Assembly: GCF_019112545.1 (NCBI RefSeq)
Contig: NW_025064945.1
Location: forward strand, 8,552 to 72,551
Source of the DNA: Guyanagaster necrorhizus
Taxonomy: Eukaryota; Basidiomycota; Agaricomycetes; Agaricales; Physalacriaceae
Direction of reading: 5' to 3'
Length of the DNA: 64,000 nt
Each line of letters opens with the position of its first letter. Position 1 is the first letter of the stretch. The notes under the pieces are model-generated. The model ran no database searches. It saw only the letters and a program-made list of their open reading frames with translations, and was not told where the DNA came from. This document shows positions 46,949-57,657 of this stretch, in pieces. Made by a program: the position numbers and the translations under genes.

Positions 46949-47785
46949 TAACTACAGGCGAGGATAATGAAGGCAGACATACGCATCAACGTTATAGTAT
47001 TCGACAAAGAAGCAAGCCTTGCGGTAGCAGTGAAGGAGATACACGAAGCGACTGTATATCATATGTGTACTGTCTGTCAGGACTGACTCAGAGTGTGAAA
47101 ACTGATATCACATGGTGGCCTTCCGGCACATTTGACCGCCGTGTTTTCCGGACAAATAAGGCATTGTTAAGGGCGAACATGTCATGCACACGCGTCACTT
47201 CTGTCTTTCGTGTCTGTTCTGATGTTGTTCCGCATCTCTGAGGCCTACTGTGAAATCTAGCTTCGATAAATGTCGCAGTACAACTATGGTATCAATAGCT
47301 CTAGTCATGGTACCGATCTACAAGAAAGCCTATCTGGAAAGAAATTGGTGGACATAAATTCAATGCAGGGGGGAGAAATACCTGGTCGCACTAAAATTAG
47401 ATAAAGAACAAGATGAGATGCTCTATATCTGCAGAGGTTCAAAGTGCAGAAATTCTTTCATCATACCTCCCAGCATATGATCTTCCACCCTCCATCAATT
47501 CGATTCTGCCAAATACGAGCATAAGGGGAATCGAGGGTCAGGGGATAACGAAAGTACACGGTTTCCACTTGGTCTATGTCTGGGTTATTACCCTGCCTGC
47601 GAGCCGTGATCATTCAAGACATCTACTCTGGGTGGAAGTGGGAGGTCAAGTGGCCGGAGATGACGCAGGGGCACGCATATTAATAACGAAACCATCAGGG
47701 CTTCGTTATATACTGATAGAGGCCTCGATTGAGAGGTTATAGAAAGGTAGCACAGGTTGGGGATGGATTTGAACAGTAGTTTAGG
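45945..47785 (-). repeat. Inverted duplication, right arm (partner 28125-29985)
   Basis: Reverse complement of the left arm with scattered mismatches. The outer boundary near 47785 coincides with an abrupt change to AT-rich, CpG-poor DNA that leads into the retrotransposon nest. Confidence 0.85.
47430..47785 (-). pseudogene. F-box 3'-end fragment, twin of the end of copy 3
   Basis: On the minus strand this matches the last ~340 bp of copy 3: PLRHLRTLDLPGLTP-like residues, then a CLEMI-ARRQGNN segment and a VETVY motif. Only the C-terminal quarter was included in the duplicated block, so it never was a complete gene here. Confidence 0.65.
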
Positions 47786-48324
47786 AAGCTGATATAACCA
47801 CAGTCATGATGCCAAGCATAATGGGCAAACAAGACAAAGTAGAGCTAGTAGTAGATAGAGATATACATATGTCCTTTAGTGGGTCAATAAACTGGACTGC
47901 ATCAGCCAATATTGCTATTAAAGTTTTTGATAAATTATTTCAATGCATAAAATATTCATATATAAAAGTATTAATCAATGTGCAGATATTAGCTAATTGA
48001 AAACTAATATATAAAGCACTAGAAGGGTATCAAGGGTTCTAAGAGACTACTTCATTTGAAATAGAGCATACCAGTCTTGTATTCCATAGTGGTAGTCCCT
48101 TGTTTATGATCCCTGACCATCTCAACAATGCTCACAAATTTGAGTTTGCAACCACTAAGATCAAAGACTCTCAGATGCAGTAGGAGCATGTATGATAATG
48201 ATGGGACACCTTGGAGTAGAGATATATCATCCTATGATGACACTTGAGCAGATTTCAGAGCAAGGCAATGGAGATTTGGCATGGCATTCAGCAATGCCTA
48301 AAAGCAGAGGAATACATATTTCTC
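47786..48324. other. AT-rich decayed repeat DNA, unassigned
   Basis: CpG-poor and AT-rich with a short frame at 47806-48000. It probably belongs to an old transposon, but there is no identifiable domain. Confidence 0.4.
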
Positions 48325-48749
48325 TGTTATGATTTTTTCTATTTTCTTACTTTATCTTATCTTATCTTATCTGGTGTCTATCTTATCAGGAGGGCACTTA
48401 AGATCATGGGATTATCACCATGTGATTGACAAAAGCACAATAGGCAGGCTATGCCATTGTATGATGACATGCAATGGATGCCTTAACAATGGATGGGGCT
48501 TATTTGTCTCACACCTGATGACCAGATAATACAGCATCACAACACAAGAGGACATAATAATGTAGAGACTATATTTATATTCATGAACAGTTATATAAGT
48601 AGGTTAGCTCTTGCTGTACAACTCCAGCTTTGAGCTAAAGTTTATTCTATACTACTCTCTCCTCTCAAGCTCAATCAGTGAAGTCTTGATCACACTGATC
48701 TAAGCACATATGGTGAACTCTGACATGACTGTACAAACTTGATACAACA
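48325..48749 (+). repeat. Probable solo gypsy LTR
   Basis: It starts TGTTATGATTTTTTCT, like the gypsy LTR at 49503, and ends ...ACAACA. It contains TATATAAG at 48592 and AGCTTTGAGCTAA at 48626-48638, the same promoter and primer block as the two gypsy elements at the same 34-nt spacing. A (CTTAT)n run is inside near 48352. No matching internal region or second LTR is present. The flanking 5-mers (TTCTC and TTGAT) do not match, so the ends or its history are uncertain. Confidence 0.6.
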
Positions 48750-49067
48750 TTGATTTATCACATGCTTGTTCACATATTGAGTGGTGACATGCCTGCTGCA
48801 TGTCCAGATGTGTAATTTTGTGAAATATGACAATACATTGACTGTATTACAGTCTACTATGCACACAATAAAGAATATGGCTAGAGTGCAGTAAAATGGG
48901 ACTTGTATGGTAGCTGGTTTGAGTGATGATAGGTAGAGGGCATGGCCTAGCAGTAGGATGATACCAGAGGGGGTCATACTGTGCATGACATACCAGCACT
49001 TGACACTAATTGTGCTAATACAAGTGCAGAAAGACTTCCTGAAAATAAAGAGCACATGATCAGATTA
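48750..49067. other. Spacer between solo LTR and copia LTR
   Basis: AT-rich, with no gene or motif recognised. Confidence 0.4.
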
Positions 49068-49392
49068 TGTTGGAGTTAACAAGGTAGGAGCATGGACATG
49101 GTGAACAAGAAAAAAAGTTTTGAAAGAGAATGAATACTAGAATAAAACATTATAACATTAATCTCAGTGTTATAGTTGAAAGCTGTGTTATTTACCTAGG
49201 ATCAAATATTGTAACATTACTACATAGGTGATAAGTAAATATGGTCAAGAATAGATATGTATAGAAGGTGCTCACATCTCAGCATTATGGTTGAAAGCTG
49301 AGATATGTGGAACAGTGTGACATGCCAAAAAAGGAAGGAATATTAAATAGGTAAGTGAATGTGTGTATATTGTACTATTCCTATGTCTAACA
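49068..49392 (-). repeat. 3' LTR of the copia element
   Basis: 325 bp bounded by TGTTGGAG...TCTAACA on the plus strand, that is TGTTAGAC...CTCCAACA on the element strand, with perfect TGTT/AACA ends. It directly follows the polypurine tract. Confidence 0.75.
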
Positions 49393-49405
49393 CTCCCCCT
49401 CAAAA
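49393..49405 (-). promoter_or_regulatory. Copia polypurine tract
   Basis: The element strand reads TTTTGAGGGGGAG immediately before the 3' LTR, the usual plus-strand priming site. Confidence 0.75.
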
Positions 49406-49497
49406 TGTAAATGGTTCACTTACATGATGCCCAGTGCCTCTGCAAACTTCTTGAATTTTGGATGAGCCAACAGTTTTGTGAGAATGTCAGCAACCAT

Positions 49498-49502
49498 ATT
49501 AT
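49498..49502. repeat. Target-site duplication ATTAT, left copy
   Basis: Identical to 57653-57657 on the far side of element A. Five bases is the usual size for gypsy integration. Confidence 0.88.
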
Positions 49503-49945
49503 TGTTATGATTTTTTCACCTTTCTCCTCATTCTTACCTCTATTTATGCTTAGTCAGAGCATGGGACTATAGGAGAAAGGGGGCTTAGTCATCACAACTA
49601 ACCCACCCACTATCCATTAAAACAAAGATGCTTGACAATGACAAGCAACCTTTTATGTATGGTAATGATGCTCAATGACAATGGGCACCATGGACACAGG
49701 CAGATACAATTAGTAGGAAGTATTATTAGCACAGACAGTATAGTATTTAAGACCAACAGCTCTTGCTGGCATACCCCAGCTTTGAGCTAAAGTTTATGCA
49801 CATACCATTCTAACCTTGAGCCATTTTCATGGCCTTGTACCACATTGATTCGAAGACACAATCAGTGAACTCAGGTGATCCCTCAAAGTGCAAAGGGACA
49901 TCTGCTTATCACATGTTTAGGATCACATGACACTTGGGTCTAACA
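49503..49945 (+). repeat. 5' LTR of gypsy element A
   Basis: TGTTATGA...TCTAACA ends. It has a TATA-like TATTTAAG at 49744-49751 and the putative transcript start and self-primer AGCTTTGAGCTAA at 49778-49790. Confidence 0.93.
49744..49751 (+). promoter_or_regulatory. LTR TATA-like box
   Basis: TATTTAAG lies 34 nt upstream of the AGCTTTGAGCTAA block. The same 34-nt spacing holds in the solo LTR (48592/48626) and in gypsy element B (61098/61064, minus strand). Confidence 0.6.
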
Positions 49946-49946
49946 A

Positions 49947-49959
49947 TTAGCTCAAAGCT
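49947..49959 (+). promoter_or_regulatory. Primer binding site, Tf1-type self-priming candidate
   Basis: TTAGCTCAAAGCT begins two bases after the 5' LTR and is the exact reverse complement of LTR positions 49778-49790. In Tf1/sushi-type chromoviruses the first nucleotides of the transcript anneal to this site and are cleaved to prime minus-strand synthesis. The location and complement fit that mechanism. The match to the likely +1 is inferred from the TATA spacing. Confidence 0.7.
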
Positions 49960-49986
49960 TTCATCTTCCCTTTCTCAAGCTCAATT

Positions 49987-52390
49987 GTGCTGAGAAACCG
50001 AATGCCCCCAGCAACAACTGCCAACTTGAATCATGACTTCTTTGAGCTTATCACTTCCATCATTGGAGCACTGCTCAGTCTTCTTGCCATCATCACCCTC
50101 TGCCATGGACAACAATCAGTAACAGCTTGGATAGTCAGGCGCTATCAGGTGTTCCAGCAGATTCAACATATACTACAAAATGCAACCCCAGACCTCCTGT
50201 TTTATGATATCCCCGCCTCCATCAGAACATCCTTCCAGCCACAAGGGTGACCCTTATCAGAAACCAGGAATAATGACTCACATTCAGGGAGCCTTCACAA
50301 GGAAGAAGGACCCCAGTACCCCCCTCAATGAAACAGCAGAGACTGCCACCCTGCTCTCACAGGGTTCCAGAACCCATGGACAATAAACCTCAACCAGGAG
50401 CCCGAGGAGATCCCTGACAACATCGCTCCAGCAGTCCCAGCCTCTGAGCCTTCCCCCTCCCCAATCCTCTCAGAGATTGAAAACCGTGCTCGGGACTCTC
50501 TTGATGCTGCTCGGATGGCTCTGAGATCCTGCAAATCCCCTGGCACTCCCCATGACTCCCTTTACATCCCCACTGAGCCAAACTCTGGCTCTAGCCAGTC
50601 TATCAGCAGGTTGGAGATTGATGACCCACACAGAAGGACAATACACCCCAACTATGCCAATGTCAAAATTGCCATCTCCACAGCCAGGGACCCCCATCGA
50701 CATCTCTATGTTGGGAGTGAGCCAGAAGTCAGGACCACCAGTGCCAGAGGAAGGGCTGCCAGAGACAGGATCATATGGTGAGTATTCCTGGACTAGGACC
50801 TCATGGTCCCTTTTAACTACAATGATGCAGTACAGCAGCAGCAGCAGAACCAGACCAGACAGGCTGAGATCAGGTGAGCCCAAGAAGAGCTCACCAAGTA
50901 TGTATGAAATGAAGCCCAGGAACAATATGAAGCCACAGTATATGACCAGCAGGGGAGAGAGTGAAGGAGGCAAGAGGAAGGCAAAAGAATGGGATCGGCC
51001 TCTCCAGGCTGGTATGGGCTCCGCACTGACTCGGGATCCCCATTCAGGGAGCCTGACTCAAACACTGACTCATGGACAGGACCTGCCAGCATTGTTAGCT
51101 GGAACAAGGCTATCTGACGAGGCCAGATCAACAACAACTGACCTCCCACCCCTCAGTACCCCCCTTGAACTGACACCATTTTCTCGGATGCCAACTCCAT
51201 ACTCGGAGCCTATGGGCTCTGAGTTCCAGACAATGCCCATGTCTCCAACCAGGCCCTCCAGCAATTCCTGGGAAGCAGGGTCACCCACCAGTTCCTCAAT
51301 CCTGAGTTTCGACATTACTTCAGCCTCTATAGCTGAGAACTGGAGGAGACAAGAGTGCATAGAGGAACACGATACAGCCAGCTCAATAACCCTACCATCC
51401 ATCAAACCAGCCAAGGGGCTGGCCCTAGCAATACCAGACCCAGCACCCAGAATGGTGCAGGGGTCTCCAATGACCCTATGACCAATGGTGCCATCCATCT
51501 ATGACCTGCCCATCGGTTCCCTCCTCGAGGAAGGGGACAGCAGGAATGAGGGCAACAAGGAGGGCGATGAGGACAGTGAAGAGCCATACACATACAGACA
51601 AACTCTCGTGAGGGCAGGCAAAGACACAGATGAAGAAGCATTGAAAGAAGAAATGGAGTGAGCAAGGAACAAAGAGTATCAGGAGCTGTATGAGCAGAGA
51701 AGGAATTTCTTATGGCAAGATGCATGCTGGCAAGCAACGTCTTTAGGACTTGAATATTGGTATGCAGAAAACACTGAAAAAGGAAGGATTTTACAGTATG
51801 CCACGATGGAATATGCATGGAAAGAATATGGCCGATGGCACCCAGAAGATCTGCTCATGCCGATACCCTCATACCAACCCAGCCACAAGGTGACAATTCC
51901 AAAGCCAATGCCATGAACCCCATCCATCCCACTGAAGTGGGCAGTATACATAGCACCATTGATCCATAGCCAGGCTGAAACTAGCCCCTCAGTCCGAAGT
52001 ACAGCTTCTCAGCTCAGCTGTACCCAAAACTGACCGAGCCAAGTGGTGCAGCAACTAGAAGGATTCCAGAACCCCTGGACCAGCAAGGGAAGCCGACTCC
52101 TGGGAGCACAGCCACCATCAGACCAAGCAGGAGGGAGCAGAGCAGGCAAGGAACCAGTATGAGATGACTCCGAAGCAGTACAACTCGGATTCACCATGCA
52201 AGATGGAGTCATTGTATGAAAAGATGCACCCCCCCAAGGAAGCCCTGTGGCTGATGACAACTCCCTACATTCCTTCCCCATGGTCCTGCAAGAATGGCAC
52301 TGACCCCCTTTTGAAGAATGGCCCAATCTGATAGGAGCACTACCCTACGATGCTGCTGTCCTTTAATGTCATCCTGACCTCCTATGGAAA
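49987..52390 (+). pseudogene. Element A: gag-upstream region, Pro/Ser-rich
   Basis: About 2.4 kb lies between the primer site and the recognisable capsid domain. A first frame (ATG at 49987 or 50002) has a hydrophobic segment near SIIGALLSLLAIITL. Later frames (about 50400-51480) are rich in Pro, Ser and Thr with several frame changes, so the native frame cannot be fixed. This is unusually long for a gag N-terminal region; it may be a gag extension or an extra open frame. No domain is recognised. Confidence 0.5.
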
Positions 52391-52399
52391 CCATGACCT

Positions 52400-53287
52400 T
52401 TCAAAGGAGTGTCCAATGATATTGACCGATTCCTTGTCGACTGCAAACAGTACTTCGAGGTGTATATTGGCTACCTAGGGACTGACATGAACAAAGTAGC
52501 GTTTGCTGTCTCTTATCTCGAAGAGAAGGCAAAAACGTGGTGGATTCTAATCTCCCCAAACTTCCGATCCACCACATGCAATCGCTATTGATACCCCTCA
52601 TGGCTGGTATTTAAACAAATGCTAAACAACAAGTTTGTTGATCCAGTGGTACAAGAAGTACACAAGCAAAAGATCAAAGAGTATAAAATGAGAGACAAGG
52701 CTATGACAGATTACTTTGATGAGCTGGAAAGACTCGCCAAACTAGCGGGAATACAAGAGGACATGGCCAACACTGGCCACATGGTTGAAGCCCTCAAGAG
52801 AGGAGTTCCCCCCTCATACCTCATGATGATCTCTGCGATGGGCATCAGGAAACTGATACCCATCGGGTATGATGCATGGAAAGAGCGGATCATCGAGATG
52901 TATAAGGAACGGCAAAGGCAGAAAGCAGAATCATCGACACTCCAAGACTATGTCAAGAAGTCGACACTGCCAACTCTGACCAAGAACTCAGGGATAACTG
53001 CCAGGAAACCATCAGGAACCTCAACAGCTTCACTCTCTTATGGCATGCAGAAGACCAGGATCAGAACAACATACACAGACACCAGCAAACCAATGGACAT
53101 CAACCACATGAAGAAGGAAGAAAAGTGTTTCAACTGCAGGCAGAAAGGGCACATGGCCAAGGACTGCCTGAAGAAGAAGAGAACATGTGAGGACATACAG
53201 GCACAGATTGCTGAGTTACAAAAGGAGGAGGAGGAACTCACATCAGAAACCAAAGTGGAGGAAGTAAAAGATGGGGCCAGCCAGTGA
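52400..53287 (+). pseudogene. Element A: gag capsid with CCHC knuckle
   Basis: A Retrotrans_gag-like stretch (FLVDCKQYFEVYIGYL, then SYLEEKAKTWW) is followed by a stop at 52589 and then by the long frame 52619-53287. That frame contains the C-terminal capsid and a zinc knuckle CFNCRQKGHMAKDC (CX2CX4HX4C) near 53125-53166, ending in an acidic coiled tail. Confidence 0.85.
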
Positions 53288-53699
53288 GCAATTCCACTGG
53301 ACTGGCCAACAAACCTCTTGGTGTGCAACCCTTAACCACTGGGTGGACTAATACAACTTCTGTAGTTACTCTTATGGCTGCATGTAACAAGCATTCAAAT
53401 ATACCCAATGTTATCCTGCACACCAAAGAATCGCAAAGTAAGACTCAAATGCCTAAGGGCTGAAATAGGGCAGAGAGCCCCTTGAACTGGCTCAAACTGT
53501 TCAACACAGAATAGACTTGGAGAGCCATCAAAGGAGCCATTGATGGCAATGCAGTGAAAGCCATGCTTAGGGGGTGGACACATCGGACCCAAACAGGAGA
53601 AGTCACTGATGCAGTCATAGAGGAATTAAAGGCCACCCCATGTAGCAGAGCCCTCAAATGGTTAGATGAACTATGAGGACCCCACAAATTCATTAGGCA

Positions 53700-56600
53700 T
53701 GCTAAAACTCCTGGAAGGGACCTGACCACCAAGGCACAGATCAAAACCCTAACCGCCCGATCTGTCCATTCGGTAACTGCCCTGATCAATAGTGGGTGTA
53801 CCGGGAGCTCAATCAACCAAGCATTTGTCCTTCAAAACAAACTCCTGACCCGATCCACTGCCACTCCCATACCAGTGTACAACGCCGATGGAACCAAGAA
53901 CCAGGTGGGATCAATCATGGAGTTCATCAAACTCTGTTTAACTATCAGAGATCACTCCAAATGGATCGACCTAGCAGTCATGGACCTCAGAACAAAGGAA
54001 CTGTTCCTAGGACACAACTGGCTAATACGGCACAACCCGCTCATAAACTGGAAGACTGGATGAATCATGTTTGCTTGATGTCATTGTTGGAAAATCCCAT
54101 TCAAGTTGCCTGATGAAGACCCAGAGGATAAGTGGGATGAGGAGATGGAAGACAGCAAAACCATTTTAGCAGTGGATTTGCAGAAGGAGATTCGTATCTG
54201 GGCCATTCATCATGCCAATAACCTGGCAGCAAAGGCCAATGAGGGGAAGGTCAACAAGACATTCGAAGAAATGGTACCAGAATGGGTGTGAGACTATCGA
54301 GATCTCTTCGAGAAAGAGAGCTTCAACAAACTCCCACTGCCAAAGCCATGGGACCACACCATAGAACTTGTCCCCAATGCCAGTGCCAACTTGGACTGTA
54401 AAACCTACCCCCTGGGGAATCACGAGCAACAGGAGCTTGACAGGTTCCTCAATGAAAACTTGTCCAGCAGATGTATTCGACCATCAAAATCCCCAATGGC
54501 CTCTCCATTCTTCTTCATGAAAAAGAAGGATGGCAAGCTTCATCTGGTCCAGGACTACCAGAAGCTAAACAAAATAACAATCAAAAACGAATATCCACTG
54601 CCCCTAATCTCAGAGCTAATGGACAAGCTATGAGGAGCCAAGTACTATACTAAGCTTGACATCCATTGGGGATACAACAATGTGTGAATCAAGGAGGGGG
54701 ATGAGTGGAAGGCTGCCTTCAGGACCAACCGAGGCCTCTTCAAACCCACCATTATGTTCTTCAGGCTGACCAACTCCCCAGCCATGTTCCAGTGGATGAT
54801 GAACGATATCTTTAAAGACCTCATTGCCATGGGAAAGGTCACCATTTACCTAGATGACATCCTAATCATGTCCAAAACAAAGGAAGAACATTGAAACCTA
54901 GTATGGCAAGTACTTGCCCTGATGCAGAAGCACAAGCTATTCCTCAAGGTGGAAAAGTGTGAATTCAAAGTGTTGGAAACCGAATATTTAGGAGTAATCA
55001 TTAGCAAAGGGAGCATCCGAATGGACCCAATCAAGGTTGCCAGGGTGATTGATTGGCTGGAGCCAACAAAGAAGAAGGAGTTACAGTCATTTCTCAGATT
55101 TACCAATTTCTATCGATGGTTTATCTGGGACTATAGCAAGTTGTCCGACCAATGACCCAACTTACTGGCAATGCCCTGTGGCATTGGGGAAACCCCTAAT
55201 GGCTTGCATTTGCTGACCTGAAAAGGTGCCTAGCAGAGGATGTTGTGCTTGCAATCCCATCCCAAGAAGGAAAATTTCAAGTGGAAGCTGACTCTAGTGA
55301 AGGAGCAATTGGAGCCATACTTTCCCAAGAGCAGGAGGGAAGATGGCAGCCAGTCGCATTTCTTTCAAAGGCCCTGACCACGACTGAAAGAAACTATGAG
55401 ATCTATGACAAGGAGTTGTTGGCAATAATGCTCACTCTAGAAGAGTGGTGACACTACTTGATTGGAGCCTCTCAAACCTTTGAGATCTGGACCGACCACC
55501 AGAACCTCAGGTATTTCTGACAACCTCAGAAGCTAAACAGACAACAAGCCTGGTGGGTCACCGAACTCACCCAATATCAATATACTCTACATCATAAAGC
55601 AGGAATGGCAAATAAAAAGGCTGACCTCCTGTCTCGATGTGCCAATCATGATCAGGGAGGAAATGACAATATGGGAGTAATGATCCTCTGACCTGAACAT
55701 TTTCAAGCCATGATACTGCCAATGGAGGAAGAGATCCATGAATGGATCAAAAGTGCTACCCATGACAATCACAAATGGGACCAACAGGTAGCACCCTCCC
55801 TAAATCATAAGCAAGGAATGACAAAGGAAGATGGCATGATCTGGTATGATGAGAGAATCTATATCCCAAGAGACCAAAACTTATGAGGGGAAATAATTGC
55901 CACATGCCATGATCATGTGACCGCAGAACACCCAGGCATTGCCAAGACAAAGAAATTAGTCCTATGCGAATATTGGTGGCCCAAGAGAGAAAATGATATC
56001 ACTGCATACATCAAGGCATGCGAAACTTGCCAAAGAGGGAAAGCCTTCACACAGCCATGAGCTGCCCCCCTCCATCCAAATAAAATCCCATCGTTGCCCT
56101 GGACTCATATTTCGGTCGACATGATCACTGGACTTCCTGATTGCAATGGATATGATGCAATCCTCATCATTGTTGACCGATTCTCCAAAGCAATCATCCC
56201 AATCGCATGCTCAATGGAACTAAACTCAGAAGGGTGGGTCAAAATCCTAAGGGATGAAGTCTATGCCAAGTATGGAATGCCCCAAGTCGTCATTTCTGAC
56301 AGGAGACCACAGTTTGTTTCCAAGTTCCTCAAGGACTTGTACAAACTACTAAACATTAAGCGGAACACCTCCACCACATATCATCCACAAACCGACAGGC
56401 AGACAGAATGAGTGAATCAGGAAGTTGAGAAGTACCTGCGATTGTTCATTAACTATCGACAAGACGACTGGGTTGAATGGCTAGCACTCACAGCTTTTCA
56501 ACACAACAACTGTGTTCACTCTGCAACAGGATGTATCCTATTTTTCGTCAACTACAGATGTCATCCCAATGTCGCCCACTCCATGACTCACCAAATGACA

Positions 56601-57174
56601 ACCCCTGCCTTGACTGACTTTGCCACTGACATGGCAAAAATTCACACCGAAACAAAAATTGCCCTTAAAAAGGCCATGTCTACAATAAAAACACAATATG
56701 ACAAACACCATTGACCATCACACCAGTACTCAGCCAACAATAAAGTCTGGCTCGATATGACAAACCTTCATCTCCTCTGTCCCAAATGAAAGTTATCAGA
56801 TAAATGGACAGGTCCCTTCACTATCATCTCGAAAATAGAGCATAGCATCTACAAACTCAAACTTCCCACTCATTGGAAGATACATAATGTCTTCAACGAG
56901 AACCTCCTATCACAGTATATCGCTCTGGCATTCCCAAACCAGAAACAGCCACCACCGCCACCACTGAAATTAATCAACAATAAGGAACATTATGAGATCG
57001 ACCAAGTCCTCAACCACAAACTCCAAAAGGTCAAGGCAAAAGGCAGAGGAACAACAACAACAGTAGACTACCTGGTTAGTTGGAAGGGGTACAGACCCAA
57101 ATCGAACCAATAGATAAATGAAAAATACATGTTGGCAGATGACACCATACATGACTATGAATTATCCCTAAATT
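53700..57174 (+). pseudogene. Element A: pol (protease, RT, RNase H, integrase, chromodomain)
   Basis: Protease near 53780-54060 has NSGCT where the family has D-S/T-G, so the catalytic Asp is lost. RT spans about 54390-55150 with YLDDILIMS near 54847. RNase H near 55270-55510 keeps the DKELLAIM segment. Integrase shows the HHCC finger region (CETCQRGK near 56018) and the DDE residues (VDMITG near 56116, SDRRPQF near 56297, QTDRQTE near 56391). The C-terminus has a chromodomain (DYLVSWKGY near 57066). At least a dozen in-frame stops are present, nearly all TGA; several stand where element B has CGA. Confidence 0.9.
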
Positions 57175-57196
57175 AAGCCATCGGGATGATGGTCTT

Positions 57197-57209
57197 AAGG
57201 AGGGGGTAA
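57197..57209 (+). promoter_or_regulatory. Element A polypurine tract
   Basis: AAGGAGGGGGTAA directly precedes the 3' LTR. Element B has the equivalent at 61349-61360. Confidence 0.7.
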
Positions 57210-57652
57210 TGTTACAATTTTTTCACCTTTCTCCTTGTTCTTACCCCTATTTATGCTTAGTCAGAGCATGGGACTATGGGAGAAAGGGGGCTTAGTCATC
57301 ACAACTAACCCATCCACTATCTATTAAAACAAAGATGCTTGACAATGACAAGCAACCTTTTATGTATGGTAATGATGCTCAATGACAATGGGCACCATGG
57401 ACACAGGCAGATACAATTAGTAGGAAGTATTATTAGCACAGACAGTATAGTATTTAAGACCAACAGCTCTTGCTGGCATACCTCAGCTTTGAGCTCAAGT
57501 TTATGCACATACCATTCTAACCTCAAGCCATTTCCACAGCCTTGTACCACATTGATTCGAAGACACAATCAGTGAACCCAGGTGATCTCTCAAAGTGTGA
57601 AGGGACATCTGCTTATCATGTGTTTAGGATCATGTGATGCTTGGGTCTAACA
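57210..57652 (+). repeat. 3' LTR of gypsy element A
   Basis: Same length as the 5' LTR (443 bp) with TGTTACAA...TCTAACA ends. The primer block at 57485-57497 reads AGCTTTGAGCTCA, one or two changes from the 5' LTR copy at the same offset (275). Confidence 0.93.
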
Positions 57653-57657
57653 ATTAT
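57653..57657. repeat. Target-site duplication ATTAT, right copy
   Basis: Matches 49498-49502. Copia sequence resumes here. Confidence 0.88.

Larger units (their letters stand above)
49503..57652 (+). mobile_element. Complete Ty3/gypsy chromovirus (element A), 8150 bp
   Basis: Two 443-bp LTRs (49503-49945 and 57210-57652) flank gag, protease, RT, RNase H, integrase and a C-terminal chromodomain, in gypsy order. The 5-bp target duplication ATTAT is present at 49498-49502 and 57653-57657. It sits inside the last part of the copia coding region; the copia sequence is continuous if the element and one ATTAT are left out. Stops, mostly TGA, break all frames, so it is no longer autonomous. The LTRs differ at roughly 20 positions by eye, which indicates an old insertion. 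Confidence 0.95.

Noticed and set aside
50552..51481. A 309-codon plus-strand frame inside element A as an independent gene
   Set aside because: Low-complexity Pro/Ser/Thr composition, overlapping coding-like segments in other frames, and its position inside the LTR element all point to decayed gag-region sequence.
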